Shown: one piece after another, positions 9,781 through 22,644 of the stretch
Numbering within the stretch: the first letter of the stretch is position 1
How the letters are laid out: the number at the start of each line of letters is the position of its first letter
Source: Scedosporium boydii
Taxonomy: Eukaryota > Ascomycota > Sordariomycetes > Microascales > Microascaceae
Length of the DNA stretch: 42,894 nt
Reading direction: 5' to 3'
Assembly: GCA_002221725.1 (NCBI GenBank)
Contig: NJFT01000291.1
Span: 1-42,894, forward strand
The notes under the pieces: model-generated
Databases searched by the model: none
What the model saw: the letters and a program-made list of their open reading frames with translations, nothing else
Told to the model about the DNA's origin: nothing
Program-made: the position numbers and the translations under genes

Positions 9781-12700
9781 ATTCAAATTATGGACGCTAT
9801 ACAGACCCAAGGAAATGGGGAAAAGATCCAAGGAGGTGGTAAAGATGAGCTGGATGGGACGAGTTCGTACATATATTGGGGTTGTGTTGGCAGTGTTGCA
9901 CGCACCTATGAAGTATTAGTCGACTGACACAGCCCTTGGCGGGGAGAGTTATGGGACGGCAAGCTCCACAGAGTAAAAGGCACTATATTGATCCATTGAT
10001 CAATCGTTTCCGGCGGGTTGCAGGTGCCTACCAATGGCTGGCGATACGTACCTGTAAGGCAGCCTCGTTAAGAGGATGGTCGGTGTGCTTCTCCCAGATA
10101 AACCTCCTTGCGTGCGTAGTGCGTACGAAGTCTGGTGGTGCGTTGCAGTCTTGGTCCGATTAACGTACCGGTGCTATTATGGGCCGCATGAAGGGTGGCA
10201 GGGAATGACGGGAAGGATCAAAACCAATATGGATGATCCGAACGCTTCTCTACCCGAATGCTACCCTTGGCCTCCGCCCAGAACAGCGTTGGGGCTTAGT
10301 GCGGACGAGTATTCTCATGGTACCCGATGGCATTGAACGGCAGGATTCTCAAGCTCTCGGCCATTTAACCTGGGGGCTTTTGTTTGGGGGCGGTTGGATG
10401 ATCCCCTCCCTTGCCCATTGTCAGCACTTCTTCAACTGCCAGAGAACAGGTTTCCCCCAGTGATCAGCCTTCGTGCAGATTGAAGATCCCTCTACCTGGC
10501 CACTTATCCCTGGTAAAAGCGACCGCCTGCTCCTCCTAGTAGGGCGACCCAATGACCAACCCTGTCGCTTGAGGAAGTGCAGAGGTGCATCGGAACTGGA
10601 GGTGGGGGTATGTATTCCTCGTCCAGGGTGGAACGAACGCCCGAGTCGTTCATTTCCATTGTTTCTCAGTGTGAATCGAGCCTTGTAAGATACCATTAAT
10701 TGAGCTGCGCCAAGCCTGGACGAAACAATATTCAACGACCAACTTCAAGAGAGTACAAAGTAGAAGCGAGCCGGACCGATGAGAAGTAAGTGATCCTTCA
10801 CTGTCCAACGGCGTGAAGGCTGCAGTTGGAAGGAGGACAGGATTAGAGAGCAGACCTTGGGATGCACCCGTACTTCGTATGCGATCTTCAAATTATTCTT
10901 GCTTGCATAGGAAGGAAGAAAGAGGTGCGGGATGCATCAATCCAAAGTCCATTACGAAGTAGTTTACTACGCTTACCATTACTACAGCTGGGAGCACTAC
11001 CCAGTACACTTCGTACCTTCCCCCAAGCAACAGGACATTAGCCGGTGACATGTGGGTGAACTTTGTAGTTTGTACTAGATCGAGTACGGCAGGCAGAACT
11101 CAGGAGACAAAAATCCCAGAGAAAGAGAGACCAGATTCACCAGAGCCATCGGAACGATGTTACCCACGACCCTTTACGCGATGTCGCAATGCCACTTTAC
11201 AGGTGAGCAGCCATCGCCAGCCAATTTTAGTGTTGCGCGGCTCCCGGCCCTATCACGATTCAACACTCGCCCCTCCTTTATCGGTAGCCAAATGCAAGAG
11301 GGCTGTAGGAAGACGAGTCGAGTCGCGAGCTTGTACTCGAGAGTCGACGCTCTCTACACAAGTAGTTCGATTGACTGACGCAGAGAAACGAAGATACAGT
11401 AAGTATACACCAATGCTTCGTGCTTGGAATTGTTCTGCCTCGATTTCCTCACTTTCCCAGACCCAGACCCGGACCCAGACCCATGCGGGATACCTGGATT
11501 CCTCTCGGGCGCAGTCAAGCAGTTAAGTTGGTCGGCTTCTCCACTCTCCACAGTCCCGCCGTTGCCCCGTGGCATGACCTGCGTTTCTTCATACGAGACC
11601 AGGGCTCAAATGATACCTTCTAGCCATTTTAACTAATCCTGCCTCGGGCAGACACTTCAACGCTTATACAGATAAGTGTTCTGCAGAACGTGGAAAATCG
11701 CTGGGAATCAACTCGCTGGGACAGGGGCTGTGTAACGCTCCAAGAACTTCCACCGCCTCTTTCATCCCAGGTAGATCATCACGCAATGCATTACTGTTTC
11801 CGAAGGAGGGGAATCAATCTGCTCATACTTTGCGGACGGCAGAAGAAGATTTCAGATCCCGTCTTTCGATCCCGGTCAAGGAATATTGAATCCTTCGGCT
11901 ACATAGTACACTCCCCGAAGCCCCCGGCATGTCATGGACCAACTGGGCATCGAAGGATTCGATATCCACATCATTGATGGGTCAAGCTGACCCAATTACC
12001 AATTGAGAGAAGATTCTTAACCTTCTTTAACTCATATCTGAGAAGGTAAATTGCGAAACTGCCAAGATCTGCGAAGCAGGAAAGGTCCTCAATAAAATCC
12101 TATCTCCCTTTGGCGATATGATGGCCTAGCTCGCTTAATTTGCAGCCGTAATCCGCCAGTTTGAGATCGCGTTTGGCTAAAACAAACGAGGGAGACGAGC
12201 GAATGGGTTGATTTCACGGCTATTAGTACCAACTGCGAAATAGAGTGTCTGTACGAAGTAGGGTTCTCTACTTCTTCTCGTTCTAAGATTGGCGACGGCG
12301 CAGCAGAGGATGAAATATCGGTTACTGCATGCTGCACATCGCGTCAGCAATGATCAAACGATCTGGTCAGCCCCAGTCCGGTGTGGTGTCGTATCAATCT
12401 ATCTTGATTTTTCGGTCGAGGCGACGACCCTGTAACCCCCCCCAGAAAATCGGGCAATGCCTGTTACATAGGGCAGGCCATTGTTGCAGCGCTGGTTCGT
12501 GTCGACTCGATAGTGCATGCGGGTACGAAGTACTACCACGCCCAGATTCCCTCCTCAGGAAAAGCCTCTCCAACCATCGTGAGCTTCTGGCACCATATCC
12601 TTACTATCCTTGGCCCCCAACTTGCCGAGGTCGAGGCTCTATCATCCGTTGAGTACCTGTGTAATTCGCTCCTTCACCACTGACAGGGGCCAGGCCATGT

Positions 12701-13470
12701 TGTCTGGAAACCCTTCGCCCCTGGGTGATGTTGGCTCCGGGATAGGCGAGCCATTTAACCTTGAATGGGAACGGGATTTTGTCTTCATTAATACTCCCGA
12801 CTCCGTCGACAGGGCGCTTATCTAGACGTAGTCATAGGCTGCCACCAGCACGGAGACGAGTGTGTGCCCCCAGATGTACTATCCAGGCACGTCGTCCAGC
12901 AGGCTCCGATGCCGTTCGAGCTCACCCGGATGCCTGGTCATCAATAATAAGGGTCTTTTAAGTCCCAGAAGCCCTGCTGGGCAATACATATTAATCCCGA
13001 GCAAGGATGAAGAAGACTGGCGATCCATAGCCAAATAGATTTAAATGGGCACTCGCATATTAATCCATCTATATTTTGTGTTTGCTTTAGTCCGCTTTGC
13101 CCGTGTTTCCAAATATAAGTTCGCCTTTTTTAAGACTGAAGGGCAACTCCATTTGGCGAAGAAAAACCAATGTTGTGTCCTGTCGTGGGACAGACGCCGC
13201 CCAAGAAGCCCGCCAGACGCTGGCCATCACAGAAACGTCCCTTTACTCCCTTGCGTCAAAACCTCACCATAAGAGAAGTCCTGGAATGTGATCAAAAAAC
13301 CACGAATTGCAGATCTAGCCAGGAACAACCACCGACAACCTGCAGCTCTCACTACTTAGAGCCTTCCCCCGCCCACCATCTTCTCTCGTTCCCGGAATAG
13401 AAACACCCAAAGAGTGCATGAGCCAAGACCCCGTTGGGTCGTAGATTGCTAGCAGAGGAATCATATCATG

Positions 13471-13485
13471 ACGAAGTACTTCGTA
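13471..13485. repeat. 14-bp perfect palindrome ACGAAGTACTTCGT
   Basis: The palindrome at 13471-13484 is two overlapping copies, in opposite orientation, of the intergenic word TACGAAGTA/TACTTCGTA. Other exact copies start at 10871, 10953, 12252, 12524, 17247, 23494, 25712 and 30314; one copy (13477-13485) lies within this palindrome. Related forms are TACGGAGTA at 30332 and 31194. All lie between genes. The function is unknown. Confidence 0.75.
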
Positions 13486-15880
13486 TCTTTTTTTCTCGCG
13501 ATGCATCGAGCTGCACTCCAACTCCACAGCCACAACCACAGGTCGGAACATCGAACATTCCCCCAATCACAGCCCGGGCGGCGTGTACGACGTCTAATCC
13601 TGGCTTAGCTCCGAAGTGGATAAAGAAAGATAATGTCAAAATGTGACGCTTGATACTCTTTTGCCCGGCACCATCGGCGTTAATTCCTTCCGTACTTATA
13701 CGTCAGTTGCGTGGCGTAGATCTGCTAGAGTGCCCTCTTTTGCTGGAGCACCGATATCAACTTTCCTCTCTGTTTCTGGGCATTTTTGTGTCTTACTTCC
13801 TATTCTTCTCCTGTGGCCGAGTGGGATTGGTGCGGCGCTTATTATGACACCCTTCTCTCGTTCGTGGTGTAGTATTTCTGAAGAGATACAGAAGGACTGT
13901 CAGACTAGGATGAACTAATGGGAGCTTGGTTCTGGGTGGTGTCCAGCCGCCGTACTAGTTCCCCTCTTCCGGGATGAGGATTTCAAGGCCGCATCTTACA
14001 TTGTCCCTTTGCATAGGGCCCCCGAGCCTATGACTCGTATTTCGGGAATAACACGTCCTTAAACACTAACACGAACTGGTCTTCCTCCGTATCCATGCCG
14101 AACAGGCCATGGGAACCTAGCAGGGAAATCCAGGTTAGGGCCTCCTCTCGGACAGAGAGCTATGGGCAAACTATTGCCAAGCATTTTCTCCAACCTCCCC
14201 CATGCGTCTCGATGCGTATCATCAGTTCGAAGTTTCATCCACTCCCACAATCCTTCTTCTTTTTCTACGGTGGTTTGCCCGGAAACTACCCGTCTCTTCT
14301 CCGTATGGTGTATGTAGGCTGATCGCCGAAACGCCCCGAGTCAACACGAAGCTGACACTTGGTGGCTGAGCCACGAGCCACCCCCATCTTGATACCCTCT
14401 TCTATCAAGGCATTTATTTTTCTTCAGATCCCGAGACCCAGATTTCAATATGCAGGGCCGTGGCTGAAACAAAGCTACCAAGTGGATATCCCACTAGTGA
14501 GGCATACTGTCCTGCATAGAGAACGCCCTTGTTGCTGGTAGCTTTTGCTAAGCCTTTGGCTGCTCGTGATTCGTTTCCCGTGGGCGGGATATTCACTCAA
14601 ACCTTACCCCGGTCGTCCGTCTAGTCTCTGGAGGTGTTCCCTCTTGCCAAGGTATTTGTTCATGCCAAGGTTCATGTCCTTTCTAGACCTGACGATTCGT
14701 CCGTGTTGTAAGGCGTGTGCAGTTCACCTTCAGCTTGAGTATTCGCTGCACATGCTATATGCCCTCTGTATATTGCACAAAACCACACCCAGAAAATAAG
14801 CTTGCAATAAAACACTTCCTCAAAAGATGGTCAATGGCTCCATCTGCGCCTCGAACATTCTATGGAATGACCTCATATTTCTAACAACGAGGATGGCTGG
14901 TACTCTGCAAGGGTCAACCCACAGCCTCCGGAATCGTGTCCGGCAATCTCGGCTCCCGATATCCAACCTCTGGTCGGCCCAAGCCCTAGCATTCTCGAGA
15001 ACCCGTGCACCCTCTTGTCCAAGCCTCACGTCCGCTTCCCCATCCTGCCGATGCACCGCCGCACAGAACCTCCAAACAAGGCTGAAACGTCAGATTGAAG
15101 AATAAAAAAACGGAGATATGATATTGTCCTTCACTAGTTGTGGCTCGCTGAAGCTAGACACAGCCTTTTCGAGTCATCTTGAGCCTCCCTCTCGGCCCGA
15201 TCCGATGCATTCATATAGCCCCAATGTCTAAGCCATATCTAAAACACCTCGTAGACCCTCAAGATAAGTGTTATCACCTGCAGGGAATCGCTGTATGATA
15301 ATATCCGTATCAAGATACTTGCTCCTCTTTGTCCTGGTGACTGATGTTAGCTCCGCTACAGCTTTCTTTCTTAGCCGTGCTCATTCCTCCATTCTAGACT
15401 CGCAACGCAGGTGGAATAGTCCTTGGAGAGAGAACTGATGGAAGTGTGTTCTATGCCGACCAACTCTTAGTCTTCCGTAGTTTATACCTAACGCATCAAG
15501 GTCACGAATTCACCCAAAGCATCAAGAATGTGAGAAAAGACAAGTAAAATAGTATACGAGGTTTGTCCTGTTATACATGGTACACGACCCGCTACTCCCC
15601 AATCCTTCCCGTATCGGTCTCGTCCCCCCCCTTCCAAAATCATCGAGTAAACGAAACCAGGTCGGCGCGGAAGGCCAAGGTCGGGGGTTACGCACCGTTC
15701 CTTCCAACAATACCGAAAAACATGGGTCTAATAGTCACTTCTCACGCCCAGCGGCCCGTTCGCGCCCTTCTAGGATCCGATGGAGCTAAAGATGTCCGTC
15801 GCCGACCTGATGCCGCCTTCCTAAGAGAGATGATGCCGAAGATTTGGGCAGAAGACGAGTTCTTAGCGGCTTCTATCCCT

Positions 15881-16867
15881 TTAATCCAGAGAGCTCGTAA
15901 CATTGGTAAACTCGCCCTTCTCCAACTTCGTCTTCCAGAAGATAGGGTTCGTATCATTGAAGCCATGCTTCACCCATCCGGCCTCCTTGACATGGTACAA
16001 GTTGATGTAACCACCCGAGTAAGCATCCCTATGCGTCGCCGCAAGGATACTCCTGCTCCCCAACTCCAACGCCTCCTCATCTGTCAAATCATATCGATAC
16101 TCAGCGTCCAGCACACCATAGGCAAACGTCTGTCCGCTACCAACGCAGAAAAGGTTCCCCTTCAACCTCGTACCATCGCTATCGACGTAGTACAGCGCGG
16201 GGCCTTCCTCCTTGGTAACGCCAGCACACATGGTTCCCATGCTCAGACCCATGCCCTTGTACGAGTAGACGAGGTTCGCGAGGATCTTGGACGCCGCCGC
16301 GACCGAGATGCGGCGCTTGTGTCGGAGCTCATGGAGACGGCACTGCATGCCCAGCCAAGCGAGCCAGTACTGGCAGTCGGCGGCACCGCCAGCCATGGTA
16401 CCTAGGAGGACAGAGTTGATCTCGATGACCTTCTTGACCGTCTGCGAGGCGATCCAGTTGCCGGCCGTGGCTCGGGAGTCTGTGGCTACGATGATGCCGC
16501 CCTGGAAGCGGAAGGCGAGCGTGGTGGTGCCGTGGGCGATCTTGATGGGGCATTGCGGGTTCGATCGGTCGTCGGTTGCTGAGCGGAGCCAGGCTGAGGG
16601 CTGTTTGACGAGGTCAGGTTAGCATTCTCCGGCGTCATTTCATCGGCCGAGGAGGAAAATTGCCGACCGATTCGAATACAAGCAAAGCCGACGAAGATAC
16701 AGCAAAGAAGTTTGGGACCATATACTTACGTGAGTAACGGGGGGCATGGCAAACTTGAGCGACAGGGCAGGGTTCTCAGCACCCATGATGTCCATTTCCT
16801 CCTCCTCGGCGAACTGCTCCTGCATCATGGCCGCAGGACGGCGATACTTGGCTACTAGGGCGTCCAT
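15881..16867 (-). CDS. PRE2: 20S proteasome subunit beta type-5 (chymotrypsin-like)
   Basis: Two exons, complement(join(15881..16600,16730..16867)), 285 aa; the 129-nt intron starts GTAAGT, has a TGCTAAC branch and ends CAG, phase 0. This is a catalytic subunit of the 20S core. The propeptide (1-70) ends at HG, and maturation exposes Thr71 (mature Thr1) in GTTTLAF. In mature numbering Asp17, Lys33, Met45 and Gly47 are all present (ATD, VKK, GTMAGG), the catalytic set and the S1-pocket Met of beta-5. The block [17 protein letters not shown] and the [12 protein letters not shown] segment are typical. Length is close to yeast Pre2 (287 aa). It lies downstream of tricalbin on the same strand with its own upstream region. 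The gene appears intact. Confidence 0.96.
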
Positions 16868-17873
16868 CTCGTATGAAATTTAATTGACGACAAGGATACC
16901 GGTCGTCAGAGGTTCGAATGGCTATGGGAGCGAAAAGGCCAAGCAGGTGATGATCGATGAGGGTCTCTATCGGAAGGGTAAGGCGAAAGTTGGCGAACTA
17001 TTATCGGAAAACGGGGAATCCAATAATTCGGTAGGATCAAGGTAAATTCAAATTGTTTTAATACAGAGTCTTGATGTCGGGAATCAAGAGAAGGAAACGT
17101 GATGGAATGACCGACGAAATGGTTGTGTGGTTGTTGAGCGGAACTTGGGTGAGGAAGAGTCAAGAGCTCAGGCAGCTTCTGAGCGCGTCACCTCGACAGC
17201 TGTGCTCCTTCCTGTTCCTGCTCACTCACAGCAAGGCTACCATATGTACTTCGTACCTATCTATGCACTCTGCATGGCCTGTGGCGTATGTGGCTGATTG
17301 ATATGGCTGGTGTGAACTCACGTGATCTGAATCTTGACACTATCACTCTTGAGCTGTTGTGGGAATAGCCTGAAGATGCTATCAACTCACACCAGGGGGT
17401 TCTTGAGTATTTGAAATGGAAAATGGAAAATAGAAAACGTATATCATGGAATTATTCCTATCATAATCGTGTCTAGGTTTGCCTTAAAAACCCTTCCGCT
17501 ATCGCCGTTCTTTCACGGTGCCTCTCATCGAACCTTGAAACCAATTTCGCTCACCTTCCAAGCAGAACCATCACGAACTCAACTCTCAAATAAACCGAAC
17601 GTGGAATCTCAAATTTTCATCTTATTAAATAATTTTGCTCCAGGTAAAAACACGGCAGAAAAAGACCCCAAACGCAAGAAAACAAAACAAAGAGTGTTGC
17701 GGCTAAACTAGAAAGCACAAAAACGAAGTAAAAAAGAGATAGACAGAAAGAAGGAAATCCCAGTAGTCATAACATGCATCATATCCCTATAAGTCCCACC
17801 AATTTTTCACCATGGGACGAGCTTCTTCTTCTTCAAGCCCCCGTTCTATACCACTAAGCACTGCTGTATTAAA
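16868..17873. other. Intergenic region between tricalbin 3' end and PRE2 start
   Basis: This 1006-bp space must contain the PRE2 promoter (near 16868-17200) and the tricalbin 3' UTR (near 17600-17873, A/T-rich). A TACTTCGTA word sits at 17247-17255. I do not see a yeast-type PACE proteasome element. No gene is supported. Confidence 0.5.
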
Positions 17874-20800
17874 TTACTCCGCGATGGGAGTCGTTTCCCT
17901 GCTGCGTGACTCCCGCTTGCTGAGGAAACCCCTCTTGAGCCCGGAAGACTTGGGGCTATCCGTAGGCGCCAGAGAGTCCGAAGTTGGAACGAAAGAACTC
18001 TTGATGACGACGGTGCCCTCGTTTATCTTGACCTGCTTCTCCTGACCGCTACCGCTGTCATCGATGAAGAATATCGTCTCGCCCAGGTCATCATCACTTC
18101 GTAGCTTGTGGTGCTCCTTCACCTGGATCTGGAACACGGCGTCAGGTTGGCAGACGAACTTGAACGTCTCGTCAAACTTGAACACGCCGTCCGACGCGTC
18201 GCGGTGCTTGGTCTTGCCCACCGTCTTCTGTTTGGGCGCCGTCTGGAAAATCGCCACGTAGAGGTCATCTGAAGTAGGGAAACCGCTCGCCGAAATGACG
18301 TTGAACGTAGCTGTCCCCGACGCCACACCCGGAGGAAGCATGCTGTTTATCGAGGCTTGACCTATGCTCTTAGTGCGAGAGTGGCCCAAGCTGCTGTGCG
18401 CCGTACTGGGCCTGGCGGCACCATCGGCGTCTGCGAGGGAAAGTCCGGTGGCGCGCTTCATTCCGAGACCGGGTATACCGCCGCCACCGTTAGTAGTGAT
18501 TGTAGGCACAGGCACCTCAGGGATGCTTGGCGTCGATGATCCCGAGTCATCATCCTTCTTGCCCCTGAAACCACGCTTGATGAACGAGGCTCCCTTGCCC
18601 ACACCGTGGCCAACGGCTCCAACTGCCTTGACGGGCACACCCGCAACACCGGTAACAACGCGACCGGGTGCTGAGGCGAAAGTTCCAGCGAAAGTCGAAG
18701 TACCTTGGCGTTGTCGAGTGACGTACGACGGTCGGAAGACCATTCGTAGCTTCACCGAACCAGATTTGGCGTCGAGCAACACCCTGGTCTCCATTGGCCT
18801 AAAAGGCTCCAGCTCCGCAAGGCTGATGCCAGCCTCGCCAAGGGGATCCGGCTGGCTCGCGAGATCCCAGTCCCAGACAGAGATATGGAATTTGGCCCCC
18901 GTCCGAGATGGCACCGGCACTTCGAAATACTCGTTCCATACCGGATTCAACGTCTTCTTGATTGTCTTGGTCTTGTACACCTCCTGCCCGTTGAGATCGA
19001 ACTTGCAGTAAGGATCGCTCTTGCCGTTCGAGTCGGCAGCCTGAAGATCCTGGGCCTCGATCACATCGACACGAAGGGTGCCCATGTTGTTGATGCTCTC
19101 GCTGGGATCGAGCCGCATTTCGATGGGGACGTACTTGAGGCTAATCTTGATAGTGCTGATGCCACCATCTTCACCCTTGAGCTTGAGCGTCGTGGGGTTA
19201 TTCTGGAACAACAGGTTAGTAAAGTGATTGCCTACTAAGTGGAAGTTAACAAGAACAAATGAGATATGCCTTACCAAGCACTGCTTCAAGGTATCCAGGG
19301 TGTTACCGCCCAATCGAGCAATGACATCATCCTCGGCGCCCTCACGACGCTTGTCACCCTTGCCTTCCGTCACTCTGAGCGTCAGGCGAGAGAAGTCGAG
19401 CTCACGAATGACGCAGTCGCCAACCTCCTCGAATTTATGTGTCCTAGACCTGGCGACCGATGACACGTAGGATGGGAAGGCCATATCATCAACGAATACC
19501 TCGACACGGCAATTGCTCCTCTGGAACTCCGCATCCATGAGGCGGAAGATGAGGAGGCCCGTTTCGTGCTTCAGGAGCTCCTCCGGTGTCATGCGAATCT
19601 TAGGGGGTTCTGGTCGCTCCTTCTTAGGATGGCCATTCGCAGTCGGAGTAACTGGCGTTCTGGGGGTTCTGGGGGTGGTTGGCTCGCCATCGAGTGCAGG
19701 AGCCTCGAGGCTAGGCCGGCTCTTGGCCGTCGAGATGGACCTGAGATCGGACGAGGGCCTCGGGCTCGGCGTTTTGCTGCTGACAGTTCCGTCGGCAGCT
19801 CCGTCGGGGGTTCCGTCAGCAGCCGCCTCACGAGCCGCCGCCTCCTCTTCTTCGTCTTCGGGATCAGCAATGTTGAGGCAGGGGTAGAACGATACGGTGT
19901 AAGTCAGACGACCCTTCTCGATACCCTTGCCGTGGAGACGGAGGCCATCCTTGTGCACTTCCTTTTCATCGTGAACGAGGTATTCACCGTACTCATCCTG
20001 GTGAATATACTTGCTCGTCTGGACTTCAACCAAACCAAGGCTGCGATCTTTGCCCATCTTCTCGGCATCCATGACGTCGAGCGTAAGTCTCTCGCGAGAT
20101 GAGTGGACAGGGACGTACAGGACCTCGTCCCACTCGGGGTTGAGATCGTTCTGGAAGGTGACAGTTCGGGCCTTTTCGATTCCAGACTGCAGGACGCGGA
20201 CATAGGGATCCGACTTGCCCATAGCCTCGAAGTTACGGAGATCGTTCGCGCGGATAAAGTGGAACCTCATAACACCGATAGGCGTGACGTAGCCTCCAGT
20301 GCCAGCCATGACACCCGAGATAACAACGGGCTTCCATTGAGCCTTCATCTTCACACGGCCGGTCTTGGCGTTGGAAAGCATGAACCACTCCTTGCCCTCT
20401 TCGGTGCACTCGAGAAGATCGGTGAGCTTAATCTGGTATTTTCCGAGTGTTTGGTCGCCAGCCAAATCCCTGTCATCCTTGATAGTGACGCCAAGTTTGG
20501 CGTGCCTCTTGTCTGTGATGAGCATCTCCTTGTAACCGTTGTCCCAGATGGGATTGTTTGTGCGCTTCAACTTCTTGGTAGCATGGACGTCATGGCCGTT
20601 GAGGTGCAAAATGGCATACGGGTTGAGTTGGCCGACAAGACTCTTGCTGCCATCGAGCTCCTTGGCCTGCTCGACGGTGAAGCGCAGAATACCCTGGTTA
20701 GATTCCGGGGGAGGCTCCTCGGTACCATCTTCGTTCTTCTGACCGCTAAGGACGGGGAAGAATCTAATATCGCAGGACAAGACACCACGAGCCTTACCGT

Positions 20801-22644
20801 CGGATGTAATCTCAAGTCGCTCATTCTCATACTCAGTAATCTCCTCGAGATTCTCAAGAGGGAACGAGGCAACACCAAGCTCTTTGTGCTTCCTGATTTC
20901 ATTAAAGTCGTAGACTTGCAGGCACAAAGTATCGTTGAAGGTGGTGACAATGATGTAGTGGGTCTCGTTCCATCGTGGATTGGCAGTGTCTTTGATGACC
21001 TTCGTCCTTGCGAGCTCTGTTCTCCTGTTCAAGGTAAGGACGGAATAAGGATCGACGGTGCCAGCGAAGTTGTCCGTGTTCTTGAGACCCTGTGCGCCGT
21101 GGATGGTGACGGCGAGTACACCGATAGCCTGATCGACAGGAGTACCCGACAGCATCTTGGCGACCTCGATGGGGAAGACATGCGGGGCATACATCATGGG
21201 GGCAAGGTTTCCGTGAATCTGCTCGAGGATGAAGCTCTCCAAACCGGGAATGATGTTGATGTCAAAACCAAACATTTCGCCGCCAAGAGGCTTACAGACA
21301 TAGTCGATGGTCGGTCGCTCGAGGAAGCACATCTCAACCTTTTCAATATGGGGGAACGGAATCTGGAACTTGATCTTGAGTCGCATGAGGCCCGAGAAAG
21401 CCATGTCTTCAACAATGACGTCGAGGCCCTTGCTAATCATCGCCTTGCCAATTCGGATCTCGAGAACAACCTTGGGGTTAATCTTGTTCTTGATCTGGCG
21501 GGAGGTCATATCGGCGGTGTCATTGGGGGTGAAGCTGAACTTCCAGTCCATGATGACTACATCGTCCTCGGCCTTGGGATAAGTCTTGACGTGCTCCATC
21601 CGCGGGGGCTTGGAACCGAGAGTGAAGGTCTTGAGCTTCAAGCTATCGAGGAAAGCAGGGGTGGCGGTGCTGAGAACCTGGTCGACCGAGTTGATGATGG
21701 TCTGGGCGAGGACGGGTTGGTAGATCGGCCAGAACTTGACGAGGAACGAATTGATCCATTCTAGGGATTCAGTATCCGTGTCGAGCTTCTTGAGCGCCAT
21801 CTCGCGCGTGATGTCGTCGCGGAAGTTTCGTCGCACGCGCCGAAGAGAGGTTCTGTAGTAAGTAGCGCAGAAGGCCATAATGATGAAGACCCAACCAAGG
21901 CCACCACCCAGCACAGCGACAAGCCACGAAAACAGACAAGCGAAGACGATGACGGCGGCATTATGGTACCAGTCTAAAATACGTCAAGAGTTAGAAAAAT
22001 CCCTCTTGGCCATGTAGATGACACACTGTGGTGTACGGTAAAACGACTACTAACCTCCGTAGAGATGATTTGGGAGGCTGTCCTCCAACCAGGTAGAATG
22101 GTCTAAGAGGCTCTCGCCTTCTTGAACACCCTCCGCTGGCCAACCGAATTGTGGCGCCCAACCGGTCTTGGAGAAGGGAACCTCTCCAGATTCCGGATCT
22201 TCGCCGTCTCTGACGGGCCTGCCTTCCTTATCCTTAGGTACATCCAAAACTCCGGCAGTTGTGGCCTCGGGCAGGTCAGTGACAGGCGCGCCGATCTCGT
22301 CGGCATCTGTAATGACGGAGAAGCCATGGGGTCGTTGGAGGTCTTTCGGGATAGCCTAGAAAACGCATGGAAGAAAGCCAAGTTAGCCTGTGGTCGCAGA
22401 ATACCGCTTTCCGAACGGCTCAAATAAGATGGAGAAAAAAACTTACGGCTCGTGCTTTGGCTCGCTTCTCCTCGAGGGTGGCGTTGGGGTCGAAGGTAAA
22501 CGCAGGCACACCAGCATTCCTGGCTTCCTCTACCATTTGCTCCTGGGCTCTGTTGGCGCTTGCGAGGGCGGCTTCCTCCTGGGCCTTCGCATTCTCAACG
22601 GCGGCCGCTTGCCCGACGTCCACCGGATCCTGTTCAGTTCCCAT
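17874..22644 (-). CDS. Tricalbin / extended-synaptotagmin-like protein (SMP and multiple C2 domains)
   Basis: Four exons, complement(join(17874..19202,19275..21973,22055..22355,22447..22644)), 1508 aa. Introns are 91, 81 and 72 nt with CTAAC branches; the last is in frame and could be misread as coding. Tricalbins tether cortical ER to the plasma membrane and move lipids. Order: an acidic/Ala-rich N-terminus, a membrane hairpin (about 173-207), an SMP lipid-transfer domain (about 235-438), C2 domains from about 450, 594 and 731, a low-complexity linker, a degenerate C2 after it, a well-formed C2 (GKSDPY, then WDWD), and a C-terminal C2-like fold. The C2 with GKSDPY and WDWD keeps the Ca-binding Asp pattern; the second (GQLNPY) has Asn at the first key Asp. 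Length resembles yeast Tcb3 (1545 aa). The family call is certain; which tricalbin it is remains open. Confidence 0.93.

Larger units (their letters stand above)
9448..15880. other. Gene-free region of about 6.4 kb
   Basis: Between the membrane protein start and the 3' end of the proteasome gene I find no coding pattern: frames are short (at most about 160 codons), unrelated to families I know, and lack plausible splice joins. The first few hundred bases must include the promoter of the membrane protein gene. Visible content: an A-rich tract with (TAAAA)4 at 9744-9780, a GACCC-rich short repeat at about 11455-11482, and five of the nine TACGAAGTA/TACTTCGTA words (10871, 10953, 12252, 12524, 13477). 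Non-coding RNA or a heavily decayed element cannot be excluded. Confidence 0.6.

Noticed and set aside
11050..11526. A 158-codon plus-strand frame inside the 6.4-kb gene-free block
   Set aside because: Its Ser/Arg/Thr-rich translation is partly derived from a GACCC repeat; no homology or splice partner is apparent.
15563..16405. A 280-codon plus-strand frame opposite the proteasome gene
   Set aside because: It overlaps the unmistakable PRE2 exon in antisense and has no family resemblance.
20103..21764. A 553-codon open frame on the plus strand opposite tricalbin
   Set aside because: It is an antisense shadow of a strongly conserved coding exon with high GC third positions; its translation shows no recognisable domain.
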